From: CAYUHJ01 sp964444365
GTDB taxonomy: Bacteria > Planctomycetota > Planctomycetia > Gemmatales > Gemmataceae
Assembly: GCA_964444365.1 (NCBI GenBank)
Contig: CAYUHJ010000004.1
Location: 1-64,000, forward strand
Length of the DNA stretch: 64,000 bases
Reading direction: 5' to 3'
Below the pieces are notes generated by a model. It worked only from the letters and a program-made list of their open reading frames with translations, did no database searches and was not told where the DNA came from. This document shows positions 35,180-44,304 of the stretch, one piece after another. The position numbers and the translations under genes are program-made. Within the stretch, counting starts at the first letter, position 1. The number at the start of each line of letters is the position of its first letter.

Positions 35180-36615
35180 CCACTCAAGACATCGTCGCGA
35201 AGCTCTGGAACCTCTGCAACATCCTCCGGGATGACGGGGTCCACTACTCGCACTACGTCACCGAACTGACATACCTACTCTTCCTCAAAATGCTCAAGGA
35301 GACGGGGCAGGAATCACTGCTGCCGGCCGGCCATCGCTGGGACGACCTGAAGGGCAAGGACGGCATCGAGCAGTTCAACTTCTACCGCTCGCTCCTCGTC
35401 CATCTCGGTAACGAGGGCCGCGGGCGGGTGCAGGAGGTGTTCGCCAACTCGTCCACGCACTTGCGGCAGCCGAAGGATCTTGCCAAGCTCGTCAGCGACC
35501 TCGATGGCCTCGACTGGTACGATGCGAAGTCCGACCCGGACGGCCTCGGGAAGCTGTACGAGGGGCTGTTGGAGAAGAACGCCGCCGAGAAGAAGAGCGG
35601 GGCCGGGCAGTATTTCACGCCCCGGCTGCTCATCCAGAGCATCGCCGAGTTGGTCAAGCCGAAGGCGGGGGAGGTGGTCCAAGACCCGGCCGCGGGCACC
35701 GGCGGGTTCCTCATCGCCGCCCACGAGTACGTCAAGAAGAACACCGGCGACCTCTTCGACCTGAGCGAGAAACAATCGAACTTCCAGCGAAGGCAAGCCT
35801 ACGTCGGCCTCGAACTGGTGCAGGAGACGCACCGCCTGCTCCTGATGAACGCGATGCTGCACGGCATCGAGAGCCCGATCATGCTCGGTGACGCCCTCGG
35901 CGACGCCGGGGCCAAGCTCCCCCGGGCTGATGTCATCCTGACGAACCCGCCGTTCGGCACCAAGAAGGGCGGCGGCATGCCGACCCGTTCCGACCTCACC
36001 TACCCAACCAGTAACAAGCAACTTGCCTTCCTCCAGCACATCTACCGCAATCTGAAGCCCGGCGGTCGGGCCGCGGTGGTGCTGCCGGACAACGTGCTGT
36101 TCGAGGACGGCACCGGCGTCGAGGTTCGCCGCGACCTGCTGGACAAGTGCGACCTGCACACGATCCTGCGGCTGCCCACCGGCATCTTCTACGCCCAAGG
36201 GGTGAAGACGAACGTGCTGTTCTTCCACAAGGGCGAGGCGAAGGACACCGGCAACACGAAGGCGGTCTGGGTGTTCGACCTACGGACCAACATGCCGCAG
36301 TTCGGCAAGCGGACGCCGCTCACCCCGGCCACGTTCAAGGACTTCGAGCACGCCTTCGGCACCGACCCGTACGGCCAGAGCAAACGCAAGGACCAGGGCG
36401 AGGAGGGGCGGTTCCGCAAGTTCACCCGTGAGCAGATCGCCGCCCGCGGCGACAACCTCGACATCACCTGGCTGCGGGACGAGAACGCCACGAACGCCGC
36501 TGACTTACCCCCACCGGACGAGATCACCGCCCGCATCACCGGACGACTGCGAACGGCCCTTCAGGAGATGGAGAAGCTCAACGCCGACTTGGAAGCGAAC
36601 GGAGTCGCCCAATGA
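35176..36615 (+). CDS. hsdM: Type I restriction-modification M subunit
   Basis: 479 aa. The N-terminal HsdM domain (HYVTELTYLLFLKMLKETGQ) precedes the N6-adenine methyltransferase core. The AdoMet-binding motif is DPAAGTGGF (170-178) and the catalytic motif NPPF (257-260). KKSGAGQYFTPRLLIQSI is the typical Q-Y-F-T-P region. It methylates adenine in the HsdS-specified site to protect host DNA. Start overlaps the kinase stop, end overlaps hsdS start, so it is translationally coupled. Intact. Confidence 0.95.
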   Translation: MTTQDIVAKLWNLCNILRDDGVHYSHYVTELTYLLFLKMLKETGQESLLPAGHRWDDLKGKDGIEQFNFYRSLLVHLGNEGRGRVQEVFANSSTHLRQPKDLAKLVSDLDGLDWYDAKSDPDGLGKLYEGLLEKNAAEKKSGAGQYFTPRLLIQSIAELVKPKAGEVVQDPAAGTGGFLIAAHEYVKKNTGDLFDLSEKQSNFQRRQAYVGLELVQETHRLLLMNAMLHGIESPIMLGDALGDAGAKLPRADVILTNPPFGTKKGGGMPTRSDLTYPTSNKQLAFLQHIYRNLKPGGRAAVVLPDNVLFEDGTGVEVRRDLLDKCDLHTILRLPTGIFYAQGVKTNVLFFHKGEAKDTGNTKAVWVFDLRTNMPQFGKRTPLTPATFKDFEHAFGTDPYGQSKRKDQGEEGRFRKFTREQIAARGDNLDITWLRDENATNAADLPPPDEITARITGRLRTALQEMEKLNADLEANGVAQ

Positions 36616-38477
36616 CCGAGCCGTGGGATTTGCCGGAAGGGTGGGAGTGGGCGACATTCCAAGAAGTGGCGCAAATCGCAAGTGACCTTGTCTCGCCCGC
36701 CGTTCATCAAGACGAACCGCACATCGCCCCGAACCACATTGAGTCAGGTTCGGGCCGTTTGCTGCCGTATACGACGATCGCAGCGGACAAAGTCACCAGC
36801 CCGAAGCATCGCTTCCGGCCGGGTCAGATTTTATACTCCAAGATCCGCCCTTACCTCTGCAAAGCAGTTCGGGTTGATTTCGCGGGTCTTTGCAGTGCGG
36901 ACATGTACCCGATCACGGCAAAGATCGACGCCGGCTATCTGCACCGATGGATGCTCTCGTTGACGTTCACGGAATGGGCGTCAGGTGCCCAGGGCCGAAC
37001 GGTGCTCCCGAAAATCAATCAGGAGGCACTGTCGGTAATCCAGGTTCCAGTGCCACCGCTCGCGGAGCAGCGGCGGATCGTGGCGAAGGTCGAGGAGTTG
37101 ACTGCCCGGAGTCGGGCAGCACGGGTGGCACTGGACGAGATGCCGACACTTCTGGAGCAGTTCCGACAGAGCGTGCTGGCGTCCGCCTTCCGCGGCGACC
37201 TCACCGCCGACTGGCGAGCGAAGAACCCGACCGCGGAACCCGCGACCGTGCTGCTGGATCGCATCCGCAACGAACGCCGCAAACAGTGGGAAGCCAAGTA
37301 CCCGAAGAAGACGTACACCGAGCCCGACCCCGTCGACGACAGCGACCTGCCGGAACTGCCGGAGGGCTGGTGCTGGGCTAGTTGGAACGAACTCGCTGAG
37401 TGGATAACATACGGCTTTACCCGGCCGATGCCTCACGTCGAGGCTGGGCCTCGCATCATTACCGCGAAGAATGTGCAGGACGGCGAGATCACTTTCGGGG
37501 GGGCACACAGAACGACCACTGCGGCTTTTGCAGAGCTTTCCGACAAGGATCGCCCCAAAAGTGGCGATATTCTCATCACCAAAGATGGGACCATCGGGCG
37601 TGCAGCCATCGTGCAGGACGGAGAGCCATTCTGCATTAACCAAAGCGTCGCTGTCGTCTGGATGAGGGGTTGCCAGGCCAATCGTAACTATTTGTTACGA
37701 GCTATCCAGGCACCATTCACTCAATCGCGAATTGCCGAGGCCGCTCAGGGGATGGCAATTCAACATCTCTCAATCACGGACTTCGGGCGATTTCCATTCC
37801 CACTCGCACCGCTCGCCGAACAAGACGCCGTGGTGGAACGGCTCAACGCGAGTCTGACCACAATCGGACGAAGCCGTGCGTGGTGTCAAGACACGCAGGC
37901 AGATCTCGACCAACTCGACCAGTCCATCCTGGCGAAGGCGTTCCGCGGGGAATTGGTGCCGCAAGACCCGGCCGACGAGCCGGCATCCGTGCTGCTCGAA
38001 CGCATCCGCTCCGGCTCGACGATCACCACGCCCGCGGCTCGATCCGTTCAGCGTGGGCGGGCGAAGTTCTACGTCTTGCTGCTTCTACGGACCTGGAAGA
38101 AGCCGCTCGGTCGTGAGATGCTGGAACGGGGACTGGTGTTGATGCTCAACCCCAACATCCGGCGGGACATTCTCAACCGAACGAAGCCCAACACCCGGCG
38201 GTCGAAACCCCGCAAGACTGAACCGCATTTCGTGCGAGACATGCCTTCGCTTATCGGCGAGATGCTACAGGACGGTCAGCTGGTGCCGGGGCCGGAAGCC
38301 GGCTTCTTCGCCGAGGGGCAGCACGACATCGACTTCACTGCTGCCCCGGAAGCCGACTTCGACGCCGTGCGGGAAACGGCCGAGGCCATGAAGGTGATCC
38401 AGAAGGACAAGAACCAAGCGATGGACGCGGAATTTGCGAGTCAACTCAATGGCGAAGTCTACGAGTTTGTTTCCTGA
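36612..38477 (+). CDS. hsdS: Type I specificity subunit with C-terminal extension
   Basis: 621 aa. Two target-recognition domains: TRD1 about 1-150 and TRD2 about 250-410. Each is followed by the conserved helical dimerisation region (PLAEQRRIVAKVEELTARSR and PLAEQDAVVERLNASLTTIG), with the paired ASAFRGDL and AKAFRGEL motifs. The usual protein ends near residue 470; here ~145 residues follow (RAKFYVLLLLRTWKKPLGRE, DMPSLIGEMLQDGQLVPGPE) that look like a separate small domain. It recognises the bipartite DNA target. The extension may recruit the downstream ATPase (inferred). Confidence 0.92.
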   Translation: MTEPWDLPEGWEWATFQEVAQIASDLVSPAVHQDEPHIAPNHIESGSGRLLPYTTIAADKVTSPKHRFRPGQILYSKIRPYLCKAVRVDFAGLCSADMYPITAKIDAGYLHRWMLSLTFTEWASGAQGRTVLPKINQEALSVIQVPVPPLAEQRRIVAKVEELTARSRAARVALDEMPTLLEQFRQSVLASAFRGDLTADWRAKNPTAEPATVLLDRIRNERRKQWEAKYPKKTYTEPDPVDDSDLPELPEGWCWASWNELAEWITYGFTRPMPHVEAGPRIITAKNVQDGEITFGGAHRTTTAAFAELSDKDRPKSGDILITKDGTIGRAAIVQDGEPFCINQSVAVVWMRGCQANRNYLLRAIQAPFTQSRIAEAAQGMAIQHLSITDFGRFPFPLAPLAEQDAVVERLNASLTTIGRSRAWCQDTQADLDQLDQSILAKAFRGELVPQDPADEPASVLLERIRSGSTITTPAARSVQRGRAKFYVLLLLRTWKKPLGREMLERGLVLMLNPNIRRDILNRTKPNTRRSKPRKTEPHFVRDMPSLIGEMLQDGQLVPGPEAGFFAEGQHDIDFTAAPEADFDAVRETAEAMKVIQKDKNQAMDAEFASQLNGEVYEFVS

Positions 38478-40404
38478 CCCGCCGTTCCGGTTTCAGCCCG
38501 CCGCCGACCGCACGGAACCGCGGGTGTGGGTGCGGCGGGTGGTCGTCGTCGCCGATCGAACACCCCCGGCCGACATCATCCGCTAAGTGCCCTTCCGGTG
38601 CGGGCTCAACATCATCCGCGTCGCGGAGCGTCCGCCAGGCGATCCCCGCATAATAGCCCACAGCGTCGGCAAAACCCTGCTGACCCGGCTCATCCGCTAC
38701 TGTCTCGGCGAGCACCACTTCGCCACCCAGGAACGAACTTCGGCGATTCAGGCCCGATTCCCAACGGCATATGTGCTGGCAGAGGTCCGGTTGAACGGCG
38801 TCGGTTGGGTGGTCGCCCGACCGCTCCGAGACGGGAGAGCGAATGAGTCGTTCGCCGGCGTTGCCGACGACTGGCGAGCAGGGCTGGCACCTGCTCCGGA
38901 ACTTCAGCGATTTACCGAGTTCACGAAGGCCGTGGAGGGATCGGTGCTCGGCGGTCTGCCAGCACTGACACTTCCGGGTTCCGGTCACGGCCCCCGTTGG
39001 CTGGATCTCCTCGCGTGGATCGGTCGCGATGCGGAGTGCAAGTACCAGCATCCACACGAGTGGCGGAGCCCACTGGCCCGATCCGGAACCGCCCCACTCG
39101 ATTTGAACGATGCCTGCCTGATGACGGCGTGGGTGATGGGGGTACTCGACACCGAGGACATTGCCGAGCAGCAGAAGCGTCAGCGGTGGGCCGAACAACG
39201 GAACTCCGCCAAGGCCGAGGCAGAGAGACTGCGACGACGTTCTGATGCGATGGAGCCGATTCTGGCGGAGCGATTCGGTGTCTCGGCAGACGAATTGTCG
39301 GGAGGTCTGTTCGGAGACAAGGCCAGGGAGGTCATCGCGAGTCACATCGCCGAGTTGGGAAAACAGCGTGAGAACGTGCTATCCGGCGTCCGCCTCGGGG
39401 AGTTACAGGATGAGATGATTCGCACGGCTGGCGAGGTGCGGGTTGTCGAGTCTGAGATGGAACAGGTCGCCGGGCTCCAACGGGAAGCCGAGGCAGACCT
39501 TCGTCAACTCCGAAGCGGCTCAACCACCGCCGCCGAGTTCTATGCGGCTGCGGATCGCCGCGTTTGCCCCCTGAAGCGAACGGATTGCCGCTACCACCCG
39601 AACAACGCCACGACGGTGCCGGACGACGAGCGGGAAGCCCGGATCGAACAGCGGCAGGCGGATTACGTTCGGCACACCGAGCGAATCAACGAACTGAGTG
39701 CCCGGTTGGTCCGACTGCAACAGGCGGCTGCCGATGCACGACGGGCCTACGCGGATGAGCGGCAATCGCGTGACCTGGCACTCCGTCCGATCGAGCATTC
39801 GATCGGACGCTGGGCGGAGCTTGAGGGACAACTCGGCCAGTACGTCGCAGACTGCAGGTCGGCTGACAGCGAGCAGGGGAAGGCGGATCGTGCGGACAGG
39901 CGGATCCGTGAATCCCAAGGACAGCAGCGGATTGAGAGGGCCGAACGCGAGCAGCGGGTGAAACAGTTGAGTCGGTTTTACGACGAGACGTTGAGGCGAT
40001 TGATCGGCCCGGCCGCTGGCGGCTCGATCACCCGTGACGCCCGCGGGTTGCACCCGACGCCGGATGACGCCATCGCCCCAGGCGGAGCAACGCTCGGGTC
40101 GCTGGCACAAGTGATCTGCCTGGACTTGGCCTATCTGATCGCAACCGCGTCTGGCGTGGGGCACTTACCCGGGCTTCTTGTTCACGACAGCCCCGAGAGC
40201 ATCGTGATGGAATCGGCACTATACGACCGGCTGCTTCGGTTCGTACTGAGCACGGAAACGGAGTTCAGGCCGGGTGCGGTCAACTTTCAGTACATTGTGA
40301 CGACCACCGCCCTTCCACCAAACGAGGTGGGCCGGGAGCCGTACGAAGTCCTCGTTCTGGACGCCCGATCCGAATCCACTCTTTTGCTCAGGCGGTCATT
40401 TTAG
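38449..40404 (+). pseudogene. SMC-like ATPase associated with type I operon, interrupted by in-frame TAA
   Basis: The frame opens with ATG 38449 inside hsdS (29-base overlap): MAKSTSLFPDPPFRFQPAAD continuing to DIIR, then TAA at 38584-38586, then VPFRCGLNIIRVAERPP. The rest is open to 40404 (a 605-aa GTG-started frame from 38587). HSVGKTLL serves as a Walker A, GGATLGSLAQVICLDLA resembles an ABC signature, and LPGLLVHDSPES a Walker B. A long coiled coil has CPLKRTDCRYH near its middle, reminiscent of a Rad50 zinc hook. Together these suggest a DUF2326/SMC-like DNA-end or sensor ATPase. The TAA removes the natural N-terminus unless read through or restarted. Confidence 0.7.
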
Positions 40405-40481
40405 CCACTGCCCTTCTCCAGGATCTTCCCGCCGGGAGCCAGCTTCATTTCGTGGGATTGTTTGTCCCCGTTGTCCGGCAC
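40401..40481 (-). other. Coding-like 26-codon minus-strand remnant
   Basis: From GTG 40481 the minus strand reads VPDNGDKQSHEMKLAPGGKI ending LEKGSG and TAA, a non-random peptide, and the frame extends further back without a stop into the end of the 40495 gene. It overlaps the ATPase stop. It could be a tiny gene or the tail of a lost gene. Low confidence. Confidence 0.25.
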
Positions 40482-40494
40482 GTCGTGCTTGCGA

Positions 40495-40743
40495 TCAGGG
40501 GGGGAGGCCTTCGATCGCGGCGAGCAGGTCGTCCAGTAGCCGGTTCAGGACGATGAGTTGACAGGCCTGTTCGCTGTCGAGCCGGCGTCTTGGTGGGTGG
40601 GGCGGGGAGTTGGGTTCGCCGAGGCTAGCGTGGCGGAGGTGGGCTGCCAGGAGGCGGTTGGCCTGGGCCAGGCGAGCGGGGAGGTGGTCCCAGTTGCGGC
40701 GGGGTCGGGACGGGGGCAGCTCGGGTTCGGTCGGTTCGGACAC
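40495..40743 (-). CDS. Small hypothetical protein
   Basis: 82 aa, Pro-rich N-terminus then helices (LPARLAQANRLLAAHLRHAS, QACQLIVLNRLLDDLLAAIE). It is the last gene of a minus-strand group of plasmid-like small genes. Family not recognised. Confidence 0.5.
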   Translation of the reverse strand: MSEPTEPELPPSRPRRNWDHLPARLAQANRLLAAHLRHASLGEPNSPPHPPRRRLDSEQACQLIVLNRLLDDLLAAIEGLPP

Positions 40744-40849
40744 GGTGGCCTCGCGGGTTCGGGGATGGCGGGCCGGGTGGTGGGGACCCGGCGTCGGGGG
40801 GTGGGTTCCTGGTGTGGGTGATGGGCCGGTTCGTTGACGGGGTGGTCCG

Positions 40850-41470
40850 TTACGCGAGGTCGGGCAGGTAGCGGGGGTCGCGCTGGTACAGGAAGTAGGG
40901 GCTTTCGGGGTCTGTCGTGGGGTCGTAGTCGTCGTCTTCGCCGACCAGTTCGTCCCAGGTCGCGGTGCGGGGGGCGGGGCGGCGGGCGTGGGTTCGGCGG
41001 CCGCGGACGATCCGGGCCAGGCGGCGGAGGGTGGCCGCGGTCCGTTTGGCGAGCCACTTCCAGTTTCGGTCCAGGTACTGGGGTTCGGCCGGGTCGCAGG
41101 AACTACCGTTGGACGTCAGGTCTTGGAACCGGTCCGCGAGGGCTTCGAGCCGGTCCGGGAGGTCGTCCAGGGGGGCGGTGAGTTCGAGGGCCAGGTCGGG
41201 GCGGATGATGCTGAGGCCGGGGATCCGGCTCGCTTGCTCGTAGAACGCGTCGCCGATGGGGGAGATCGGGATGGTGAGCCGGGCGGGCAGGTGCTCGTTC
41301 GCCGGGACCGTGAGGGTCTGGGTTGGGAACCGGGCGTGGTGGGACCGCTTCGTCGGGTCGTCCCGGTCGTCGGTGCGGAACGTCTCGTGGCCGTGGGCGT
41401 CGCGGCTGCAGTTCGGGTACTTCGAGCGGAGTCGGGCGCGCCGGCGTTCGTGGTCGGTGGGTTTCGGCAC
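40850..41470 (-). CDS. Hypothetical plasmid-type protein
   Basis: 206 aa from GTG 41470, chosen because GGAGG lies just upstream; the longer frame to 42622 is mostly low complexity. It begins with a basic region (PKPTDHERRRARLRSKYPNC), then a beta/alpha part (PARLTIPISPIGDAFYEQAS, LALELTAPLDDLPDRLEALA) and an Arg-rich stretch. No enzyme motif. It forms a set with the RHH-like, zinc-binding and DUF932 genes of this strand, typical of integrative elements or plasmids. Confidence 0.5.
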   Translation of the reverse strand: MPKPTDHERRRARLRSKYPNCSRDAHGHETFRTDDRDDPTKRSHHARFPTQTLTVPANEHLPARLTIPISPIGDAFYEQASRIPGLSIIRPDLALELTAPLDDLPDRLEALADRFQDLTSNGSSCDPAEPQYLDRNWKWLAKRTAATLRRLARIVRGRRTHARRPAPRTATWDELVGEDDDYDPTTDPESPYFLYQRDPRYLPDLA

Positions 41471-41879
41471 GGTGGTGCCTCCGGGTACGGGGGACTGGGA
41501 AGGGGACAGGTCTGATGACCGGGTCCGGGTGGGCCTAATCGACTTCCCGGTGTCGCCGAATGGCTGGCGTGAACCGTATCGTTGGGTACGAGCGTTCGGT
41601 TCGGATGCCCCGCGGGGGCCGGTTCGATCGTTCCGCTCGGACCGCCCGGTGCGTTCGGGGCCTTCGTTCCGTTCGGAAGGTTCGACCGGTGTCGGTCCGG
41701 GGCCGGTGGGTCGGGTGGCCCGATTCCAGGGCTGATTCCGGGTTCGGTACAGGTTGAGCCCGGGCCTCCGGCGGGGGCTTGGACCGATGCGGGTACCGGC
41801 CGGGGCCGGTCCTTCGCGTTGGCGAGCGGACGGGCCGTGGCCCCGGTGGGGTCCGGCCGCGTGCCGGGGCCGGGCGGGT
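41471..41879. other. Intergenic region with repeated GTTCGG-like words
   Basis: About 410 bases without a convincing gene. The words GTTCGG, GTTCCG and GGTTCG recur many times between 41590 and 41760, e.g. CGTTCGGTTCGGATG and CGTTCCGTTCGGAAGG. This may be simply a composition effect or an iteron-like or partition-site array. No clean period can be counted by eye. Confidence 0.3.
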
Positions 41880-42134
41880 TCAGGTCGCCTTCGGCGGGTA
41901 CGCCTTCGATTCGGCCAGGTACTTGGCCAGGTAGGCTCGGAAGCTGAGGCGGGAGGCCAGGGCGTTGTCGCGGAGCCGCCAGTAGATCGGCTCGGGGATC
42001 GGGGCGTTGAGGATCCGCGTGCGGTGCTCTTTGCCGTCGGCGTCCGGCGGTGTGGCCGTCCGCGGTTCCGCGATCGCGTCGGTGTTCGTCTCCGGGTTCG
42101 TCTCCGGGTCCGGGTAGTGGGGTTCGGTTTCCAT
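41880..42134 (-). CDS. Small RHH-like protein
   Basis: 84 aa; GAGGAG before ATG 42134 fixes the start. The C-terminal half (IPEPIYWRLRDNALASRLSF, then RAYLAKYLAES) is an amphipathic helical pair resembling ribbon-helix-helix proteins. It is related to the 77-aa gene at 47995 (LPTPIWERLHINAIRSGLPL). The N-terminal half is acidic and disordered. Probably a small DNA-binding regulator of the element. Confidence 0.5.
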   Translation of the reverse strand: METEPHYPDPETNPETNTDAIAEPRTATPPDADGKEHRTRILNAPIPEPIYWRLRDNALASRLSFRAYLAKYLAESKAYPPKAT

Positions 42135-42557
42135 GTTCGCTCCTCGGTTCGGGTGGTGGCGTCGGCTTCCCCGCCGGGGCGGGTGGCCTCGGGTGTCGGT
42201 CGGGACCGCTCGCTTTCGCGGTCGGTCGTCTCCGTCTTCGATCGGATCCCCCTTCGCGGGTGGATGGGTTCTTTCTTCGGCATCGTTCCCCTGTCCCGTT
42301 CTTTGGTTCGTTCCCGACTCTGATTCGATTCCCGTTTCGTTCGGTGGTGTTCTCGGTCTCGTGTTCCGGTGCCGTGTTCGGTCACCCCCTCGCAGGGTCG
42401 GCCGCCCGCCGACTGGGCCTGGATCGGGTCGCACGGGTTGCGTGCTGCCGTGTGGCCACCGCCCTTGCCGGCGGTGCGTCCGCTTCTTGTATCCCGCGGC
42501 GGAAATCGCGGCGTCGACGTCGGCCCGACGGCACTGGGCCGCCGGGAAGGGGCAAGC
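42135..42557. other. Intergenic region rich in GTTCG/TTCCC words
   Basis: About 420 bases, no convincing gene. The section 42260-42380 repeats GTTCGTTCC, GATTCGATTCCC and CGTTTCGTTCGG, resembling the words in 41590-41760. Possibly a control or partition region between small element genes. Confidence 0.3.
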
Positions 42558-43259
42558 CTACCTGCCGCGGGCCACGCGGCGCGCTTCGTGGGTGGCGGCC
42601 AGCTCGGCCGCCCAGCACCCACAGGACTTCTGTCGGCCGGACCGCAGGTGGTCGCGGTCGACGGTTTTCTCGATGCCGCACACGCAGCGGCAGCGGTGCT
42701 TCCGGTTCGGGAGGTCCTCCGTCACGGTGAGTCGGCCGAACGTCCGGCCGACCAGCCTCACTCCGGCGGCGGGAGATTCCTTCGCGAGCGACGACGGCTC
42801 GGGCCAGCGGTCGGGGAAGGTGTGCCGTCCGGCAAGGATCAGCACGCCGTGGTATTCGAGTTGACGCAGGATCGGCGAACCACTGGGGCGGCCCCGGAGC
42901 CCGTAGTGGCGTTGCAGCCGCGACGAGCCGCCGGCCACCTTCCGCAGGCGCGCGAGCCAGGTCTCCCGCTCGTGCGTCGCCGCCGTCAGGAACTCGGCGG
43001 TCGGCTCGCCGGCCGCGACGAGTGACATGGGGTTGGCGTAGACCGTGACCGCCTTCGGGGGGTCGGTCATCGCGATTCGGAAGAGGTGCGGCATGGCGGC
43101 CTCGGGCTCCGGCGAAGCGATGAAGCCGCAGAGTTTTGCGAGCGTGTCCCACGCGAGGTGGTCGAAGTCGGGCTCGGTGCGGCTGACCGTGAGGCCCGGC
43201 CCGCGTGACAGGAGGTGCTCGAGCGTCCCTCGCGGTCTCGTGGCCTTTGAAGTGCCCAT
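42558..43259 (-). CDS. Hypothetical protein with C-terminal Cys-rich zinc domain
   Basis: 233 aa from ATG 43259. The first ~170 residues are unrecognised (FDHLAWDTLAKLCGFIASPE, then HERETWLARLRKVAGGSSRL). The last ~60 residues contain VGRTFGRLTVTEDLPNRKHR, CRCVCG and LRSGRQKSCGCWAAE, the same Cys-rich module as in the 17068 gene. It is found in phage and plasmid proteins and probably binds zinc and DNA. It belongs to the minus-strand group 45279-40495. Confidence 0.6.
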   Translation of the reverse strand: MGTSKATRPRGTLEHLLSRGPGLTVSRTEPDFDHLAWDTLAKLCGFIASPEPEAAMPHLFRIAMTDPPKAVTVYANPMSLVAAGEPTAEFLTAATHERETWLARLRKVAGGSSRLQRHYGLRGRPSGSPILRQLEYHGVLILAGRHTFPDRWPEPSSLAKESPAAGVRLVGRTFGRLTVTEDLPNRKHRCRCVCGIEKTVDRDHLRSGRQKSCGCWAAELAATHEARRVARGR

Positions 43260-43683
43260 GTGAGACTGAACCTTCCTCGTATCCGCTCGGCGGTGGGTCA
43301 TATTTAGATATCTTCCCTTCCGGGTCACTGGATCACTGTCTCGAACTGATGTGGTCTGTCAGGCGGATGTCGGTTTTGCCCGGCCCGAGGGAGGAAGGCG
43401 GCCGGTAAAGGATCTGTGTTGGACGATGGGGTGTAGAGGGAACGCCCCAAACGAGAGGGGATGGCAGTGTGTCGGAACGCCACCGAGAAGTCCCCAATAC
43501 TCTGGCCGGATTTTTGCCCAATCCGGGCAACATCTGCTCGCAGAAGCGAAACTGTTGCGTCTCCGGGTCCGATATCGAACTCTTTCAAGCTCGTACGACA
43601 TCACGGCCTGGACTTGGCTCTGTCGGCCTGGACTTCCAGCCCTGCCGCTCGATTCGACAGGGTTGCTTCTGGAAATGTCGTCT
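43260..43683. other. Non-coding stretch carrying repeat copy C
   Basis: About 420 bases without a credible gene; the main feature is the repeat at 43489-43559. Short frames on both strands lack any pattern. Confidence 0.4.
43489..43559. repeat. Dispersed ~71-bp repeat, copy C
   Basis: Ungapped alignment to copies A and B. It shares CCCAATAC and GCAGAAG with A, and GGCCGGA with B. It lies between two element genes and, with A and B, brackets the nuclease cluster and the type I operon. Confidence 0.6.
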
Positions 43684-44139
43684 TCACTCCCGTGCCGTGA
43701 CCACCTCCTCGGCAATAGCGGGGCGATTCCGAAGGGCGTCGATGGCCCGACCCGCCTCCCGCTTGGTCAGTCCTCGGAGGGTGGTCCGCCGTCCGATCGC
43801 CTTGGCGATTTCGGCATCGAGTTCCGCTCCCGACAGTCCCACCTTTTTCGCGAGGTTCTGGAGGTACTGGACCTGCTTCGTGGTGATCGCCTCCTCGGTA
43901 CGAGTCGGATGAGCATTTGTCGCGTGAGCAGTCACCGGCCTTTGAGCCGTTTCGGACCGCCGTTCCCGACTCCGCTCGATTTCGACGTTGAGGGCCTCCT
44001 CGGCCAGGGCGAACAGTTCGCCGATCTTGGCGAGCACGGCTTCAGGGTCGTCGGGGGTGGCCGGGATGTCGCCGTCCAGGACGGCCGTGTAGGAGTTCGA
44101 TCCGACGGTTCTGGTGTACCCGACCTTGGCCGTGAGCAT
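43684..44139 (-). CDS. Hypothetical element protein upstream partner of zinc-domain gene
   Basis: 151 aa from ATG 44139, preceded by GGAG. N-terminal beta part (MLTAKVGYTRTVGSNSYTAV) and a C-terminal helical domain (TTKQVQYLQNLAKKVGLSGA, then RRTTLRGLTKREAGRAIDAL) that looks like a small SAP/HeH-like DNA-binding module found next to DUF932 genes. It follows DUF932 on the same strand. Function unknown. Confidence 0.6.
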   Translation of the reverse strand: MLTAKVGYTRTVGSNSYTAVLDGDIPATPDDPEAVLAKIGELFALAEEALNVEIERSRERRSETAQRPVTAHATNAHPTRTEEAITTKQVQYLQNLAKKVGLSGAELDAEIAKAIGRRTTLRGLTKREAGRAIDALRNRPAIAEEVVTARE

Positions 44140-44304
44140 GGTAGGCTCCGAGAGTAAGGGGTGCATGAGAGTTACCCCGGTCGGCCGGGGGGGTCGGCGA
44201 CGGGTGGTGCGAGACGCCCCCGTCGGCGGGCGAGGAGGAGCGAACGGCGGCCGCCGGGACGCGGGTCCTGGCGGCCTGGATCGGTCTCGTCCTCGTCCGC
44301 GACG

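Noticed and set aside
40850..42622. 590-aa minus-strand protein
   Set aside because: Only the last 206 codons look like a protein; the rest overlaps the RHH-like gene and intergenic DNA.
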